From Chryseobacterium sp. OV279 (GTDB lineage: Bacteria > Bacteroidota > Bacteroidia > Flavobacteriales > Weeksellaceae), in the NCBI RefSeq assembly GCF_900128945.1, contig NZ_FQUD01000002.1:411280-475279 (forward strand): 64,000 nt of DNA, in the 5' to 3' direction. Made by a program: the position numbers and the translations under genes. Below, in pieces: positions 44,365 through 55,251 of this stretch. The number at the start of each line of letters is the position of its first letter. Position 1 is the stretch's first letter. The notes under the pieces are model-generated. The model saw only the letters and a list, made by a program, of their open reading frames with translations, was not told where the DNA came from and searched no databases.

Positions 44365-44879
44365 TATATAAATAGGTCTTGTTCGTTTTGCAAATGTAGT
44401 CCTTGCTTGAAGATATTCGCAAGAAACAGACAGAAAATTCCAAGCATGAAATGGATAAACACCAATCCCCAGATCATACTTTCTACTTCCACAAAGAAAC
44501 TTGCTATGATAACTATGGGGAGGGGAATGAAAATATTATACAGGTAAAATCGCTTAAGCTGAAGTATATTTTCTTTTATAAACAGTTTTGACTGGAAAAA
44601 TACTTTGAAAACTTTCGCCGAAAGCCAGAAAAAAATTCCATAGGAAATTAAGACCAGTGAAAATGAAAAGATGATATACGGATAATTACGTTCAATATTC
44701 AGAAATGGCTGCTCTGTAAAAGGATAGTTGATATGCAGAAACATATTATCCTTATACGGGGTGATCGCAAAACCGGTGAGCAGGCATACAATTGAATAGA
44801 CAAAAGTGATCAGATACCCCGCCGAAAGTACGATACAAATGTAGTACAGAATCTTCGCAATAATTTTGGTCTGGTTCAT
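44364..44879 (-). CDS. DUF2975 membrane protein
   Basis: About 171 residues with four membrane segments ('YYICIVLSAGYLITFVYSIV', 'YIIFSFSLVLISYGIFFWLS', 'YNIFIPLPIVIIASFFV', 'GLVFIHFMLGIFCLFLANIF'). The domain normally sits next to a small XRE regulator, as here. ATG 44879 is preferred to 44891 because the promoter's -7 box ends at 44902, which would leave almost no leader for the latter. Function unknown. Confidence 0.85.
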   Translation of the reverse strand: MNQTKIIAKILYYICIVLSAGYLITFVYSIVCLLTGFAITPYKDNMFLHINYPFTEQPFLNIERNYPYIIFSFSLVLISYGIFFWLSAKVFKVFFQSKLFIKENILQLKRFYLYNIFIPLPIVIIASFFVEVESMIWGLVFIHFMLGIFCLFLANIFKQGLHLQNEQDLFI

Positions 44880-44901
44880 GGCAATAATCATTTAACTATT
44901 G

Positions 44902-44935
44902 CAAATTTATAATTAATTATCGTAAAACAATAATT
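44902..44935 (-). promoter_or_regulatory. Promoter and operator of DUF2975/XRE pair
   Basis: On the minus strand, TTG (44930-44928), 18 bases, TAAATTTG (44909-44902) fits the Bacteroidota consensus. An imperfect palindrome AATTATCG-TAAAA-CAATAATT (44915-44935) covers the upstream half, a likely site for the XRE protein. It shares AATTATCGTAA with the operator at 49998-50045. Confidence 0.65.
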
Positions 44936-45044
44936 ATTTTAAATAAAAAAATATTTATTGAATTTTAAACGGAGATAGAAAATGAAAAGATATGTGTTGT
45001 TTACTATGGTTTTTGCTTAAATTTAAATGATAAAATTATTTCTC

Positions 45045-45389
45045 ATGGCATATAGTATTGAACTGGCGGACAGAGTTCGTGAACGGCTTTCGGAAATTCC
45101 TGATCTTGAGATTAAGGAAAAGAAAATGTTCAGCGGATTAGCATTTTTGGTCAATGATAAAATGTGCATTAATATAAGCCATGATCAACTCATGTGCCGA
45201 TATCATCCTGATCTGGAAGAGGAAGTTTCAGAAAGAATAGGTTTTCTTCCCATGATCATGAAAGATAAGCAGCTCAAAGGATATTGCTATGTGGAACCTG
45301 TAGGTTTTCAAAAACAGCCTGATTTTGAGTACTGGATAAAAATATGTCTGGATTACAATGCAATAGCCAAAGCATCAAAGAAAAAATAA
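45045..45389 (+). CDS. TfoX N-terminal domain protein
   Basis: 114 residues from ATG 45045 ('MAYSIELADRVRERLSEIPD'); an ATG six codons earlier (45027) is less like the family. TfoX/Sxy N-terminal domain marks are 'EKKMFSGLAFLVNDKMCINI' and 'YCYVEPVGFQKQPDFEYWIK'. The stand-alone domain is common in Bacteroidota and its role is unknown; a link to competence should not be assumed. Confidence 0.88.
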   Translation: MAYSIELADRVRERLSEIPDLEIKEKKMFSGLAFLVNDKMCINISHDQLMCRYHPDLEEEVSERIGFLPMIMKDKQLKGYCYVEPVGFQKQPDFEYWIKICLDYNAIAKASKKK

Positions 45390-45390
45390 C

Positions 45391-45451
45391 CTTAATATTC
45401 CTAATCTTTTTTTTACCACTAAGATGAAATTGAGTGATTAAGAATATTAAG
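45391..45451. terminator. Bidirectional hairpin between convergent genes
   Basis: CTTAATATTCCTAATC and GATTAAGAATATTAAG pair over 16 positions with one mismatch; T run on one side. It separates the TfoX gene from the leftward nucleotidyltransferase operon. Confidence 0.7.
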
Positions 45452-45456
45452 ATTGA

Positions 45457-46518
45457 TCACTGGCAGTATAATTTTTCGCGTATTTCTATTAAAATTTTTT
45501 CCGTCTTTTTTATATCCGGACTGTCGGGAAGCAGAGAAGTTGAATGCTCATGTTCTATCGACTCTATCAGATCTTCAGCTTTTTGCATTACTTCTTCATA
45601 AGACCAGTTTCCGGCTTTAATATCAAGTAATTCCTCTCTGTTGTCTACGCGGATCTGTAAAGAGTTTGTCTTAAAAATATGCTCACACGACTGCAAAAGA
45701 CGGATGGTATGCATCATGTTCTTGCTGTCATAATTCTGGCCATGCTGCTGATTGACGTTGTAGCGGTCTTCATTACGTTCAGACACCCATTTCCAGTATT
45801 CCTTATAGTCTTTGCAATAGGTGGAGTAGGCGTCCAGATTGCATGAAAGATAAGCTATGGGTTTTTCATCCTTAGGAACGGAAGACAGAGACACCTGATT
45901 GGCTTCTTCATGCTGAATAATTCCTTTATAACCCAGAGTTGCGGACTCATCATAAAACACGGCGTGCATCCCTTTTGTATTCCCGATGCTGACCAGTCCA
46001 CATTTTTCCTGAACTTTTCGGTTGTCGGAGAGCCATTTTTTCAAAGGAACCGATCCCTGATTTTCAAGAATGTTGCAGAAATCCAGAACAGATTTTCTTT
46101 CTTTTTCGACGGGATTAAGAATCTTTTTATTGAGACCTTTTGCTTTTTTGATCTGTGATACAGCGTATCCTGCAAAGGTGTCTTTACATAATTTGGATAA
46201 AAAGTCTTTCGTACGAAGCAAATCCATCAGCGGATCTTTGTGCAGGATAAATTCTTCCGGACTTGCGAGCATTTCCAGAATATTGGGGTTGTTTTTCTGC
46301 AGAAGTTCTACAAATCGACCAATCTCATAATAAGTGATATCATTGGTTTCATTAGAAATCTGCGGGATATAATTCAGTCCGAAAAAATCTTCTTTCGGCA
46401 GATAATAAACCCCACGGATATCCGTATCCGAATTTTCTGTAGCCAGCCCGAAAGCGCGGCTGCCGGAGATGGCTTCGAAGAGGATGAGGTGGTTGGTTTT
46501 TAAGTCTTGGATGGTCAT
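45457..46518 (-). CDS. Nucleotidyltransferase, COG3541-like (353 aa)
   Basis: Pol-beta-fold nucleotidyltransferase. The active site is near the N-terminus: Gly19-Ser20 in 'FEAISGSRAFGLATENSDTD' with metal ligands Asp31 and Asp33. The rest is helical with 'GYAVSQIKKAKGLNKKILNP' and 'YDSKNMMHTIRLLQSCEHIF'. This group (YcgL, COG3541) is thought to modify RNA or other nucleotide acceptors; substrates are unknown. The ATG overlaps the stop of the large ATPase gene (TAATG), so it is the third gene of a coupled operon. A second family member lies at 51576. Confidence 0.82.
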   Translation of the reverse strand: MTIQDLKTNHLILFEAISGSRAFGLATENSDTDIRGVYYLPKEDFFGLNYIPQISNETNDITYYEIGRFVELLQKNNPNILEMLASPEEFILHKDPLMDLLRTKDFLSKLCKDTFAGYAVSQIKKAKGLNKKILNPVEKERKSVLDFCNILENQGSVPLKKWLSDNRKVQEKCGLVSIGNTKGMHAVFYDESATLGYKGIIQHEEANQVSLSSVPKDEKPIAYLSCNLDAYSTYCKDYKEYWKWVSERNEDRYNVNQQHGQNYDSKNMMHTIRLLQSCEHIFKTNSLQIRVDNREELLDIKAGNWSYEEVMQKAEDLIESIEHEHSTSLLPDSPDIKKTEKILIEIREKLYCQ

Positions 46519-48758
46519 TATTTTTTTTCTCTTTTAAGTATTTTCTGTTCAAAAAATATTCTCTGTTCTTTGGGTAGCTCATAAAGTGCTGCCTCATTTT
46601 TATTAAAAATGACTTCAAGATAGGTATGTGCATATGATTCCAGAATTGTAAGTTCAGGAATGGTACTTAAGTTTCTTTGAATGAACGCTATTAAAAGTTT
46701 CAGGTCTGATACCACTATATCTGATGAGTTCATTAGAATATTGATGATCCAGTTGGACAGGATTTCGTTTAAATGACCTTCCTTAATGTCTTTCTCAATT
46801 TTATCTGATAATGTGAAAAGAGTATAATAGAATGGTCTTCCGGATAAATTTTTATAGAGTTCAGTTCGTTGATCTGCAGATAATGTGTCAAGATAATTTA
46901 GATATTCTGTTGTGAACTTTTCTTCTTCATTATTCCATAAATATGAGACTATTTCCAAAATAATGAATTTATATCTATGTGAATAATCTTCAAAATCTAA
47001 ATTTATGATTTTTGAAATAAGTAGTTTTGCTTCATCATTTTTTTTTGCAACGATAAGATCAGCGCCTTTTAGAAGTCTTGAAAAGACATATTCGTCTGTA
47101 ATAATTCCGTTATTTTCATGAATTTTATGTGTTAATTCTATTGCTTCTTCTATAAGCTCAGGCTGTTTATATTTTTCGGAAAGTTTAATTAATGTATGTG
47201 TGAATCTTTTATAAAAATCAGTATCATTTAATGCATGAGGACTTATAAGGAAAGATTCCTCAGTGTGAGTTTCTCTAAAATAAGTAAGGGCGTCTTCGTA
47301 TTTCTCTAATTGATGTAAATGCAAAGCGATCAATGTGTTGATTTCATTCTTGTTTTCTGAAACTGTTGTGAAATAAATTTCTTTAGCTTTATCGTAATCT
47401 CCATTCGTTACTAATTCAAAAACTGTTATAATGATTTTTTCCAGTTTTTCCTTTTTTATATCCAGAGCCTGGTGAATCGCCTGAATCTCATAGAGAATAT
47501 CTTTCTGCTCTTTTTCATTACAGGTATCCAGAAGTTCGGAGAACTTATTGTTTCTTTTAAGAAGTTGTTCTATATTATAATAGTGTGCCAAAAAATCAAT
47601 AAACAATGTAGTAATTCCTTCTCTGTGCTCACCAACCTCTATGCTTATTCTGAGTAAAGGCTCGCTGATATCATAAAATTTGTTTCTTTTGTCGCTGGGA
47701 TCTGTAATAATATCAACCAGATTTTTTCTGGAAAGCTCACTCATCTGCTTGCTTAAGGATTTCTGTTCTATAAAGCAGCTTTTAGAAATTTCTGTTCCTT
47801 TTTGCGGCTTTCGGGCAAGTGCGATGTATCTCAGTATCTTTTGCTGTTGAGGAGGAAGATAACGGATATATGTTTCGTAGTAAGGCTTTAAGTCATTAAT
47901 AGTTTTAATAAAGTTTTCCGATACTTTAGCCAGAGTATCAGCCTTAAGAAAATGGTAAAACGTTACCAATAGACGATGGTTCCCTTTCACGAGATCATAG
48001 ATGGCCCGGACTTGAGATTTTCCCTTTGTTTTTAAGTGTTCTATCAGTGCTTCATCTTTATCCAATTCAGCTAAAGACAACAGAAAATAATAAGACTCAT
48101 CAAAAGAAAGATTTTTAAGATAGTAAGTCGTGAAGAAGCCATAAAAGGGACGGTCTTCTTTATCGAAGTCATCACTGATCGACTGGCTCGTTGCTATAAT
48201 ACTGACTTTATCATTTTCATATAACCAGGATCTTAATCTGCCCTGTTCCTCATTTCCCATGTGCCCCAGGATATCCCCGAAGTTCTCTGTGAGAATAAGC
48301 AGGGGTTTTTCACCTATGAACTTTTTAATGATTTTTTCCAGGTAAGCTAATTGATTCGCGGAAGAAGTGTTTTGCAGGGTCTGTAATTCCTTTTGCAGTT
48401 CTGCCTTTTCTTGGTCATACCATTTAATAAACGAATTTAAGATCCGAAGCAAAAAATCGAAAAAATTATCTACTCCGTATTCTTCTTCAGCAAAATAAGC
48501 TACGACCAGCTTGTTTTCTTTTACATAACGCTGTATTCTTGAATGCAGGACACTGAGGAGGTGGGTTTTTCCCATTCCCCGCTGGCCTATAATCAGCCAG
48601 AACTGGTTGTTGTGGTGCTGGATAATAGCATTCACTTTATCTTCCATAAAATCAGCTGCTACAGCTCTTCCTGTAAGCAGTTGCTCCAGTATTTTAGGAT
48701 TGACGCTCTTTGCCCCGAAAGACAATACCGTATTTATGCTTTGTTTATTCTCCACCAT
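46518..48758 (-). CDS. Large ATPase with wHTH and TPR-like tail (746 aa)
   Basis: P-loop ATPase. Walker A 'GQRGMGKT' is at 58-65 and a Walker-B-like strand 'PLLILTENF' near 152-160, with Glu in place of the usual Asp-Glu pair. A sensor-type strand 'VSIIATSQS' follows. After the ATPase comes a winged-helix-like part ('QQQKILRYIALARKPQKGTE', 'QKSLSKQMSELSRKNLVDII') and then about 350 residues of helical, TPR-like repeats ('ETHTEESFLISPHALNDTDF'). The architecture resembles STAND-type signalling ATPases used in conflict systems. Its start overlaps the preceding ATPase gene by 25 bases. Confidence 0.78.
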   Translation of the reverse strand: MVENKQSINTVLSFGAKSVNPKILEQLLTGRAVAADFMEDKVNAIIQHHNNQFWLIIGQRGMGKTHLLSVLHSRIQRYVKENKLVVAYFAEEEYGVDNFFDFLLRILNSFIKWYDQEKAELQKELQTLQNTSSANQLAYLEKIIKKFIGEKPLLILTENFGDILGHMGNEEQGRLRSWLYENDKVSIIATSQSISDDFDKEDRPFYGFFTTYYLKNLSFDESYYFLLSLAELDKDEALIEHLKTKGKSQVRAIYDLVKGNHRLLVTFYHFLKADTLAKVSENFIKTINDLKPYYETYIRYLPPQQQKILRYIALARKPQKGTEISKSCFIEQKSLSKQMSELSRKNLVDIITDPSDKRNKFYDISEPLLRISIEVGEHREGITTLFIDFLAHYYNIEQLLKRNNKFSELLDTCNEKEQKDILYEIQAIHQALDIKKEKLEKIIITVFELVTNGDYDKAKEIYFTTVSENKNEINTLIALHLHQLEKYEDALTYFRETHTEESFLISPHALNDTDFYKRFTHTLIKLSEKYKQPELIEEAIELTHKIHENNGIITDEYVFSRLLKGADLIVAKKNDEAKLLISKIINLDFEDYSHRYKFIILEIVSYLWNNEEEKFTTEYLNYLDTLSADQRTELYKNLSGRPFYYTLFTLSDKIEKDIKEGHLNEILSNWIINILMNSSDIVVSDLKLLIAFIQRNLSTIPELTILESYAHTYLEVIFNKNEAALYELPKEQRIFFEQKILKREKK

Positions 48759-49975
48759 TCTTTGAAAATTTTATATTTAAAATTATATACTCTGCCATCG
48801 GATGTCATTGTTTTTGTGAGATAATGGTCACTCACCAATACTTCCAGGGCTTCTTTGGTCTTTTCTTCATCACCGTTGATTTGAGGAATGATCTGGGATT
48901 CTGCAATACCAGCTGCATTTCTGGATAAAATGGAAAGAAGATCAGTCATGAGCTTTGAGGTTTCACGATAGTAAATGACAAGTCTTTCTTTCAATTGATT
49001 AAATGCTTTCTGATAAGTGGAATTGTTTAAAATTAAATCATATGATCCACTGATAGAGGTGTCATTAATTTCCTTATTAAATTCAGATTGAATAATAAGG
49101 AATAGGTTGGCGATATAATAAGGAAGTCCGTTACATAATTCATGAACGGTTTCAAACAGTTTTTTCTTTTTTCCAGGATCAACTGTATATCCGGATAAGA
49201 GATAGCATTCCATTAAAAACACCGAATCTTCTTTGGAAAAAGGGTTAAGGTTGAATTCGTACATGTCATTTGTAGGCTCACCTGTATAGCTTAGGTTATT
49301 TCTTAATGTTTGCAGGATAACTTTAATACCGATTGACCCGCAGTAGACAAATCTCAGACCCTTACTTTCCAATTCCTGTCTTCTTTCCCTGAGGATATCT
49401 AAAAATTCAGTTACTTCATCATGTCTTCCTGCCTGATACCATTCCCAAAGCATAATGGGAAGCTCATCTAGAATCAGAATAAGTTTACAGTTGTCTTTCT
49501 GTAAATTATCGCTTACATTTTCAAGGGTCTGAAAAAATATTTTTTTCCAGCTTTGTTTATATTCCGGGAGATTGACTGAGAATTCAGCTCCGTAAACATT
49601 TACTTTTACAGAGCCTAGTAATTTGTTTAAAAACTCACTGGTTTTTGAGAGGTCGATCTGATACCATTTTTTAAACACATTAAAACCATGAATTAATGTG
49701 TCAATCACTTCTCCCAGGTCTTTTCGGCCTTGTAATGAAAAGTAAATAGCTTTAAAATTCTCTTTTTTTAATTCTTCAGGGATTTCGTTGTTATTACAAA
49801 GGTATACGAGTTTTTTCAGAAGAAGTGTTTTCCCCATTCTTCGCATTTCTTCAATGGTAATGCTTTGAACACTGAGCGACTGAAGAATATTGAGTATTTC
49901 TTTTTCTCTTCCTATGATTTGTTCTTCTCTGATGGTGCCTGTAGAGGGAGTGAGTGGAAATGGTGTCGTTTGCAT
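48734..49975 (-). CDS. ORC/MNS-type ATPase (413 aa)
   Basis: P-loop ATPase of the archaeal ATPase/MNS kind. It opens with 'EEQIIGREKEILNILQSLSV', has a Walker A of the form 'EMRRMGKTLLL' (43-53, first Gly replaced by Glu) and Walker B 'LILILDEL' (165-172). 'LRFVYCGSIGIKVILQTLRN' corresponds to the sensor region; a winged helix with 'LSILSRNAAGIAESQIIPQI' follows. First gene of a three-gene operon with the large ATPase and a nucleotidyltransferase. A triple-repeat operator overlaps its promoter. Confidence 0.8.
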   Translation of the reverse strand: MQTTPFPLTPSTGTIREEQIIGREKEILNILQSLSVQSITIEEMRRMGKTLLLKKLVYLCNNNEIPEELKKENFKAIYFSLQGRKDLGEVIDTLIHGFNVFKKWYQIDLSKTSEFLNKLLGSVKVNVYGAEFSVNLPEYKQSWKKIFFQTLENVSDNLQKDNCKLILILDELPIMLWEWYQAGRHDEVTEFLDILRERRQELESKGLRFVYCGSIGIKVILQTLRNNLSYTGEPTNDMYEFNLNPFSKEDSVFLMECYLLSGYTVDPGKKKKLFETVHELCNGLPYYIANLFLIIQSEFNKEINDTSISGSYDLILNNSTYQKAFNQLKERLVIYYRETSKLMTDLLSILSRNAAGIAESQIIPQINGDEEKTKEALEVLVSDHYLTKTMTSDGRVYNFKYKIFKEWWRINKA

Positions 49976-49997
49976 ATTGTGTATTTTAAGCTAATGT

Positions 49998-50045
49998 ACG
50001 ACAAAATTATCTTACGACAAAATTATCGTAAGATAATTTTGTCGT
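49998..50045 (-). promoter_or_regulatory. Triple-repeat operator over the ATPase operon promoter
   Basis: ACGACAAAATTATC occurs twice in direct repeat (49998-50011 and 50014-50027, period 16) and once inverted (GATAATTTTGTCGT, 50032-50045). The outer 20-base arms 49998-50017 and 50026-50045 are perfect reverse complements around 8 bases. On the minus strand each direct unit contains TAATTTTG, the -7 consensus; the proximal box (50009-50002) lies 27 bases before the ATG and has TTA 19 bases upstream. Binding here would block the promoter directly. Confidence 0.8.
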
Positions 50046-50127
50046 GTTTTATTGGAAAATTATATTTTGATAAAAGCTCTTCTTGTTTAGATGATTGCTG
50101 CGAAATCAGATTTGGAGAAAAAAAAAA

Positions 50128-50859
50128 TTAATTCTTCACACAACTCTCCACAATCACCTCCAGTGCCTTCTCCGCATCACAAGCATACAAACCGGAACAC
50201 CAGGCCGGATTCGCTTCGATCAAAGCCCAGCCTTTTTCTTTGATAATCCCAAAATCCAAAACAATGGCTGCGGGAAGGGTAGAAGCATATTTTCTGATAA
50301 ACGAATCAAAAAATATAAAAAGATCGTTTTCTTCCTGCTCTGAAAGTGGATTCATATCAAATGCATCGTTCCGCCAATAGGAAGAATAGGTTTTTATTTC
50401 ACCATGTAAAACAAAGCATCTTACTTCCAGCAGCCACTCCACAACTTCTGATGTGAAAACTGTAGAGTTGAGATCTACCGTATCAAAACCTTTGATATCC
50501 GTAACTTTTTGATACACTCCGGCCTTGAAACTTTTAAAATCAGAACATTTAATGAACATATTTTCCTGATCAATATAGTCTTTCATCTGTCCGTAAGAAA
50601 TTTTACGTTTTGTAAACTCCTCAGAAATAAGAGAAAGGCAGTTGTCATCAGGTTTCATAAGCGTCAGTCTACACTGATCAGCAACAATCTCGGCATAAAT
50701 ATCTTCACCATATACTGCAATAACATCTTCCCGGAACTCTTCGGGAACATTCCATTTGGCATTAAAACGGTTCAGTTCGTAAGGCGAATTGATGGACGCC
50801 TTTTTCAGATTGTTGCTGTCTTCCGTATACATAGGAGAAAGCGCTATTATATTTTTCAT
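50128..50859 (-). CDS. ATP-grasp protein, R2K clade
   Basis: 243 residues. It matches the R2K clade family 3 ATP-grasp domain (PF14243) by 'NMFIKCSDFKSFKAGVYQKV', 'SEVVEWLLEVRCFVLHGEIK' (Glu and Arg of the active site) and 'LPAAIVLDFGIIKEKGWALI' with 'EANPAW' (metal-binding Asn). Such enzymes join a carboxylate to an amine or thiol using ATP; R2K proteins are found in phages and conflict islands, and targets are unknown. It lies upstream of the ATPase operon on the same strand but outside its operator. Confidence 0.8.
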   Translation of the reverse strand: MKNIIALSPMYTEDSNNLKKASINSPYELNRFNAKWNVPEEFREDVIAVYGEDIYAEIVADQCRLTLMKPDDNCLSLISEEFTKRKISYGQMKDYIDQENMFIKCSDFKSFKAGVYQKVTDIKGFDTVDLNSTVFTSEVVEWLLEVRCFVLHGEIKTYSSYWRNDAFDMNPLSEQEENDLFIFFDSFIRKYASTLPAAIVLDFGIIKEKGWALIEANPAWCSGLYACDAEKALEVIVESCVKN

Positions 50860-50893
50860 GTGTTCTGTTTTTTATTTCTACTAAAAGATTCTG

Positions 50894-51547
50894 CTAAAAA
50901 GGAAAGTTCTTATTTTTCTCTTTTTCATCCAGTAAATTTTGGATAATATCTTCCAGTAATTTAAAATCTTCCAGTTGTTTATATTGTATGCCAGCTGTTG
51001 TTTTATAAAGTCCATTAAAACTGGGATAATTCTGTCCTACATATCCTTTCAGTTCTGTGTTAAGGAGCAGATTCTCATAATCGAAATTAAGCGTGATCAT
51101 AAGTTCTTCACCCGAAGCTTTAAATTCAGCATAGCATTGATTGATAAGATCAAAGTCCATAGTATTGCTGTGAAAAGAATCATTCCTGAGATTGAATTCA
51201 AATTTTGCCTCGTCTAATTGATCCTGTAAGTTTTTTAAATCCGCATCTGCACCATATACTTTCTCATAGTGCTCTACAACTCCTTGAATAAATTTTTCAT
51301 TATAAAATACTTCAAGAAAATCATTGTCAAAATGCCAAAAAAGGCTGTAATAATAATGATCTACCGGAAGATTGAAACGAATCAGACAATCAATGGAAGA
51401 CTGTGGAACAATCAACCCAAACTCTTCCTTTAAAAACTGGCATTGCTTTATGAAAGGATGAATTACTGATGCAGCATTTTTCACCTCCTTTTTAGCCATC
51501 AAAGGTTTATTTTTCCGTTTAAAAAAATCAAATAGTCCTATTCTCAT
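50894..51547 (-). CDS. Hypothetical protein (217 aa)
   Basis: Unrecognised soluble protein. It starts 'MRIGLFDFFKRKNKPL', is rich in acidic and aromatic residues, and has 'QLDEAKFEFNLRNDSFHSNT' and 'GEELMITLNFDYENLLLNTE', suggesting an alpha/beta fold of the SMI1/DUF-type kind found in toxin-immunity loci; that resemblance is weak. It is flanked by the ATP-grasp gene (34 bases) and the nucleotidyltransferase gene (28 bases) in one direction, so cotranscription is likely. Confidence 0.65.
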   Translation of the reverse strand: MRIGLFDFFKRKNKPLMAKKEVKNAASVIHPFIKQCQFLKEEFGLIVPQSSIDCLIRFNLPVDHYYYSLFWHFDNDFLEVFYNEKFIQGVVEHYEKVYGADADLKNLQDQLDEAKFEFNLRNDSFHSNTMDFDLINQCYAEFKASGEELMITLNFDYENLLLNTELKGYVGQNYPSFNGLYKTTAGIQYKQLEDFKLLEDIIQNLLDEKEKNKNFPF

Positions 51548-51575
51548 AACTCATAACTTATCATTCATAACTCAT

Positions 51576-53672
<2,097 letters not shown>

Positions 53673-54455
53673 ATGAAAGTTATAAAAAACGAACTGATCT
53701 ATTTCGCTACAGCACTGATGTTTTTCACTAGAATTCCCGTTCCGTTTACAATTCCGTATTCTGTTGAGATCATGAATAAGTCGCAGAAGTATTTCTCATG
53801 GGTTGGACTGTTGGTAGGTTTTGTGAATGCAGTGGTACTGTACCTTTCATATCAGCTTTTTAATCTGGATATTGCCATTGTTCTGATGATGATCAGCAGT
53901 GTTCTCCTGACCGGAGCGTTTCATGAGGACGGTTTTACAGATGTCTGCGACAGTTTCGGCGGCGGATATGGTAAAGAAAAGATCCTGACCATTATGAAAG
54001 ACAGCCGGGTAGGAGCTTACGGAGCGGTAGGCATTATATTGCTGTTTGCTTTGAAATTCTTCAGTATTCAGGCTTTGGGGACTGTAGATTTAATTAAAAC
54101 CCTTGGTCTGATTGTTCTTGCTCACACGGCAAGCAGATTTATTGCCGGAACCATGATCTATACGCACCGTTATGTGACGGATATTGATGTCAGCAAATCA
54201 AAACCTTTAGCCAATAAACCTCTGGATGGATCAGCATTGATGGTTAGTTTTATCAGTGTTTTGGTTTCTTTTCTTCTGATTCCAGACTGGCGTTTGATTC
54301 TGGCATTTGCATTGGCTTATTTGGGGAAAATCTGTATGGGCTGGTACTTTAAAAAGCATATCGGCGGATATACCGGAGACTGTCTGGGTTCTGTACAGCA
54401 GGTGACTGAAGTTTTGTTTTATTTAGGAGCAATGATTATATGGAAATTCATGTAA
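53673..54455 (+). CDS. cobS: Adenosylcobinamide-GDP ribazoletransferase
   Basis: 260-residue membrane enzyme that joins adenosylcobinamide-GDP and alpha-ribazole. Family marks: 'LMFFTRIPVPFTIPYS', 'TGAFHEDGFTDVCDSFGGGY' (metal-binding Asp/Glu) and 'ILTIMKDSRVGAYGAVGIIL'. About six membrane helices. The ATG directly follows the cobT stop. Confidence 0.96.
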   Translation: MKVIKNELIYFATALMFFTRIPVPFTIPYSVEIMNKSQKYFSWVGLLVGFVNAVVLYLSYQLFNLDIAIVLMMISSVLLTGAFHEDGFTDVCDSFGGGYGKEKILTIMKDSRVGAYGAVGIILLFALKFFSIQALGTVDLIKTLGLIVLAHTASRFIAGTMIYTHRYVTDIDVSKSKPLANKPLDGSALMVSFISVLVSFLLIPDWRLILAFALAYLGKICMGWYFKKHIGGYTGDCLGSVQQVTEVLFYLGAMIIWKFM

Positions 54456-54994
54456 TCCGGCATACAGCTGTAGAAAATCCTGAGAATCTGTGTTATGGTT
54501 TTTCAGATATTCCGTTGCGAAATGATTTCAGTGAAGATTTCAATGAGGTGATTATTGATGAGAAATTTGATAAGATTTTTTCAAGTCCGTCCGGCAGATG
54601 CATTCTTTTGGCAGAGCATTTTAAATTGAATTACAAGACGGATGAAAGGCTCCGTGAAATGAATTTCGGCGACTGGGAAATGAAGAAATGGACAGATATT
54701 CCCAAGGAAGAGATCCATCCATGGTATGAAGATTTTGTTCAGATAAAAGCAACTGGTGGAGAAAACCTCTTGGAAATGCAGAATCGTGTTTTAAACTTTT
54801 GGAATGAACTTACTTCTGAAACTAACGCAGATAAAGTGTTGATCATCACCCATGGAGGAGTCATACGCCTGATTCTGCAATCTATTTTACAGTTTCCTCT
54901 GGAGAATATATTTAAAATCCAGATTGATTACGGAAAGAAAATGATTATTGAATTCAATGAAGGACACTTTTCTGTGAAAAAGCTGAATGTATAA
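54440..54994 (+). CDS. cobC: Alpha-ribazole phosphatase, histidine phosphatase family
   Basis: 184 residues. It starts 'MEIHVIRHTAVENPENLCYG', with the catalytic His in RHT as is typical for CobC (rather than RHG), Arg/Glu in 'ERLREMNFGDWEMKKW'-like context and the second His in 'VLIITHGGVIRLILQ'. It removes the phosphate from alpha-ribazole phosphate or from cobalamin phosphate. It overlaps cobS by 16 bases. Only late nucleotide-loop genes are present here; no corrin-ring genes are in the window. Confidence 0.92.
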   Translation: MEIHVIRHTAVENPENLCYGFSDIPLRNDFSEDFNEVIIDEKFDKIFSSPSGRCILLAEHFKLNYKTDERLREMNFGDWEMKKWTDIPKEEIHPWYEDFVQIKATGGENLLEMQNRVLNFWNELTSETNADKVLIITHGGVIRLILQSILQFPLENIFKIQIDYGKKMIIEFNEGHFSVKKLNV

Positions 54995-55251
54995 TTTGCT
55001 TACACAAATAAGAAAGATTGTCATTGCGAACCTTTAGGTGAAGCAATCTCAGATTTAAGTCTTAAGAGATTGCTTCGCCGCTTCGCTCCTCGCAATGACA
55101 GTGTACAATTTTATCGAAGATAAAATCCTTGCGCCTTACAACAAGGAGCATGAAAAAAAATAGAGTCTTTGCGATATTCCAACAAAAAAGAGGCTATACA
55201 AATAATTGACAGCCTCTTTTCAATAAAATTAAATTCTAACTACTTCTCCAT
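54995..55251. repeat. Gap with long hairpin repeat
   Basis: No gene. 55019-55100 is a long two-stem hairpin: TGTCATTGCGA/TCGCAATGACA outside and GAAGCAATCTC/GAGATTGCTTC inside. Its right half plus following sequence (55066-55138) recurs at 36541-36616. It probably terminates cobC and marks a BIME-like interspersed repeat. Confidence 0.8.
55186..55220 (-). terminator. Terminator of the 45-residue protein gene
   Basis: 10-bp stem AAAAGAGGCT/AGCCTCTTTT with a 15-base loop; on the minus strand it runs into TTTTTTG. Confidence 0.8.
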
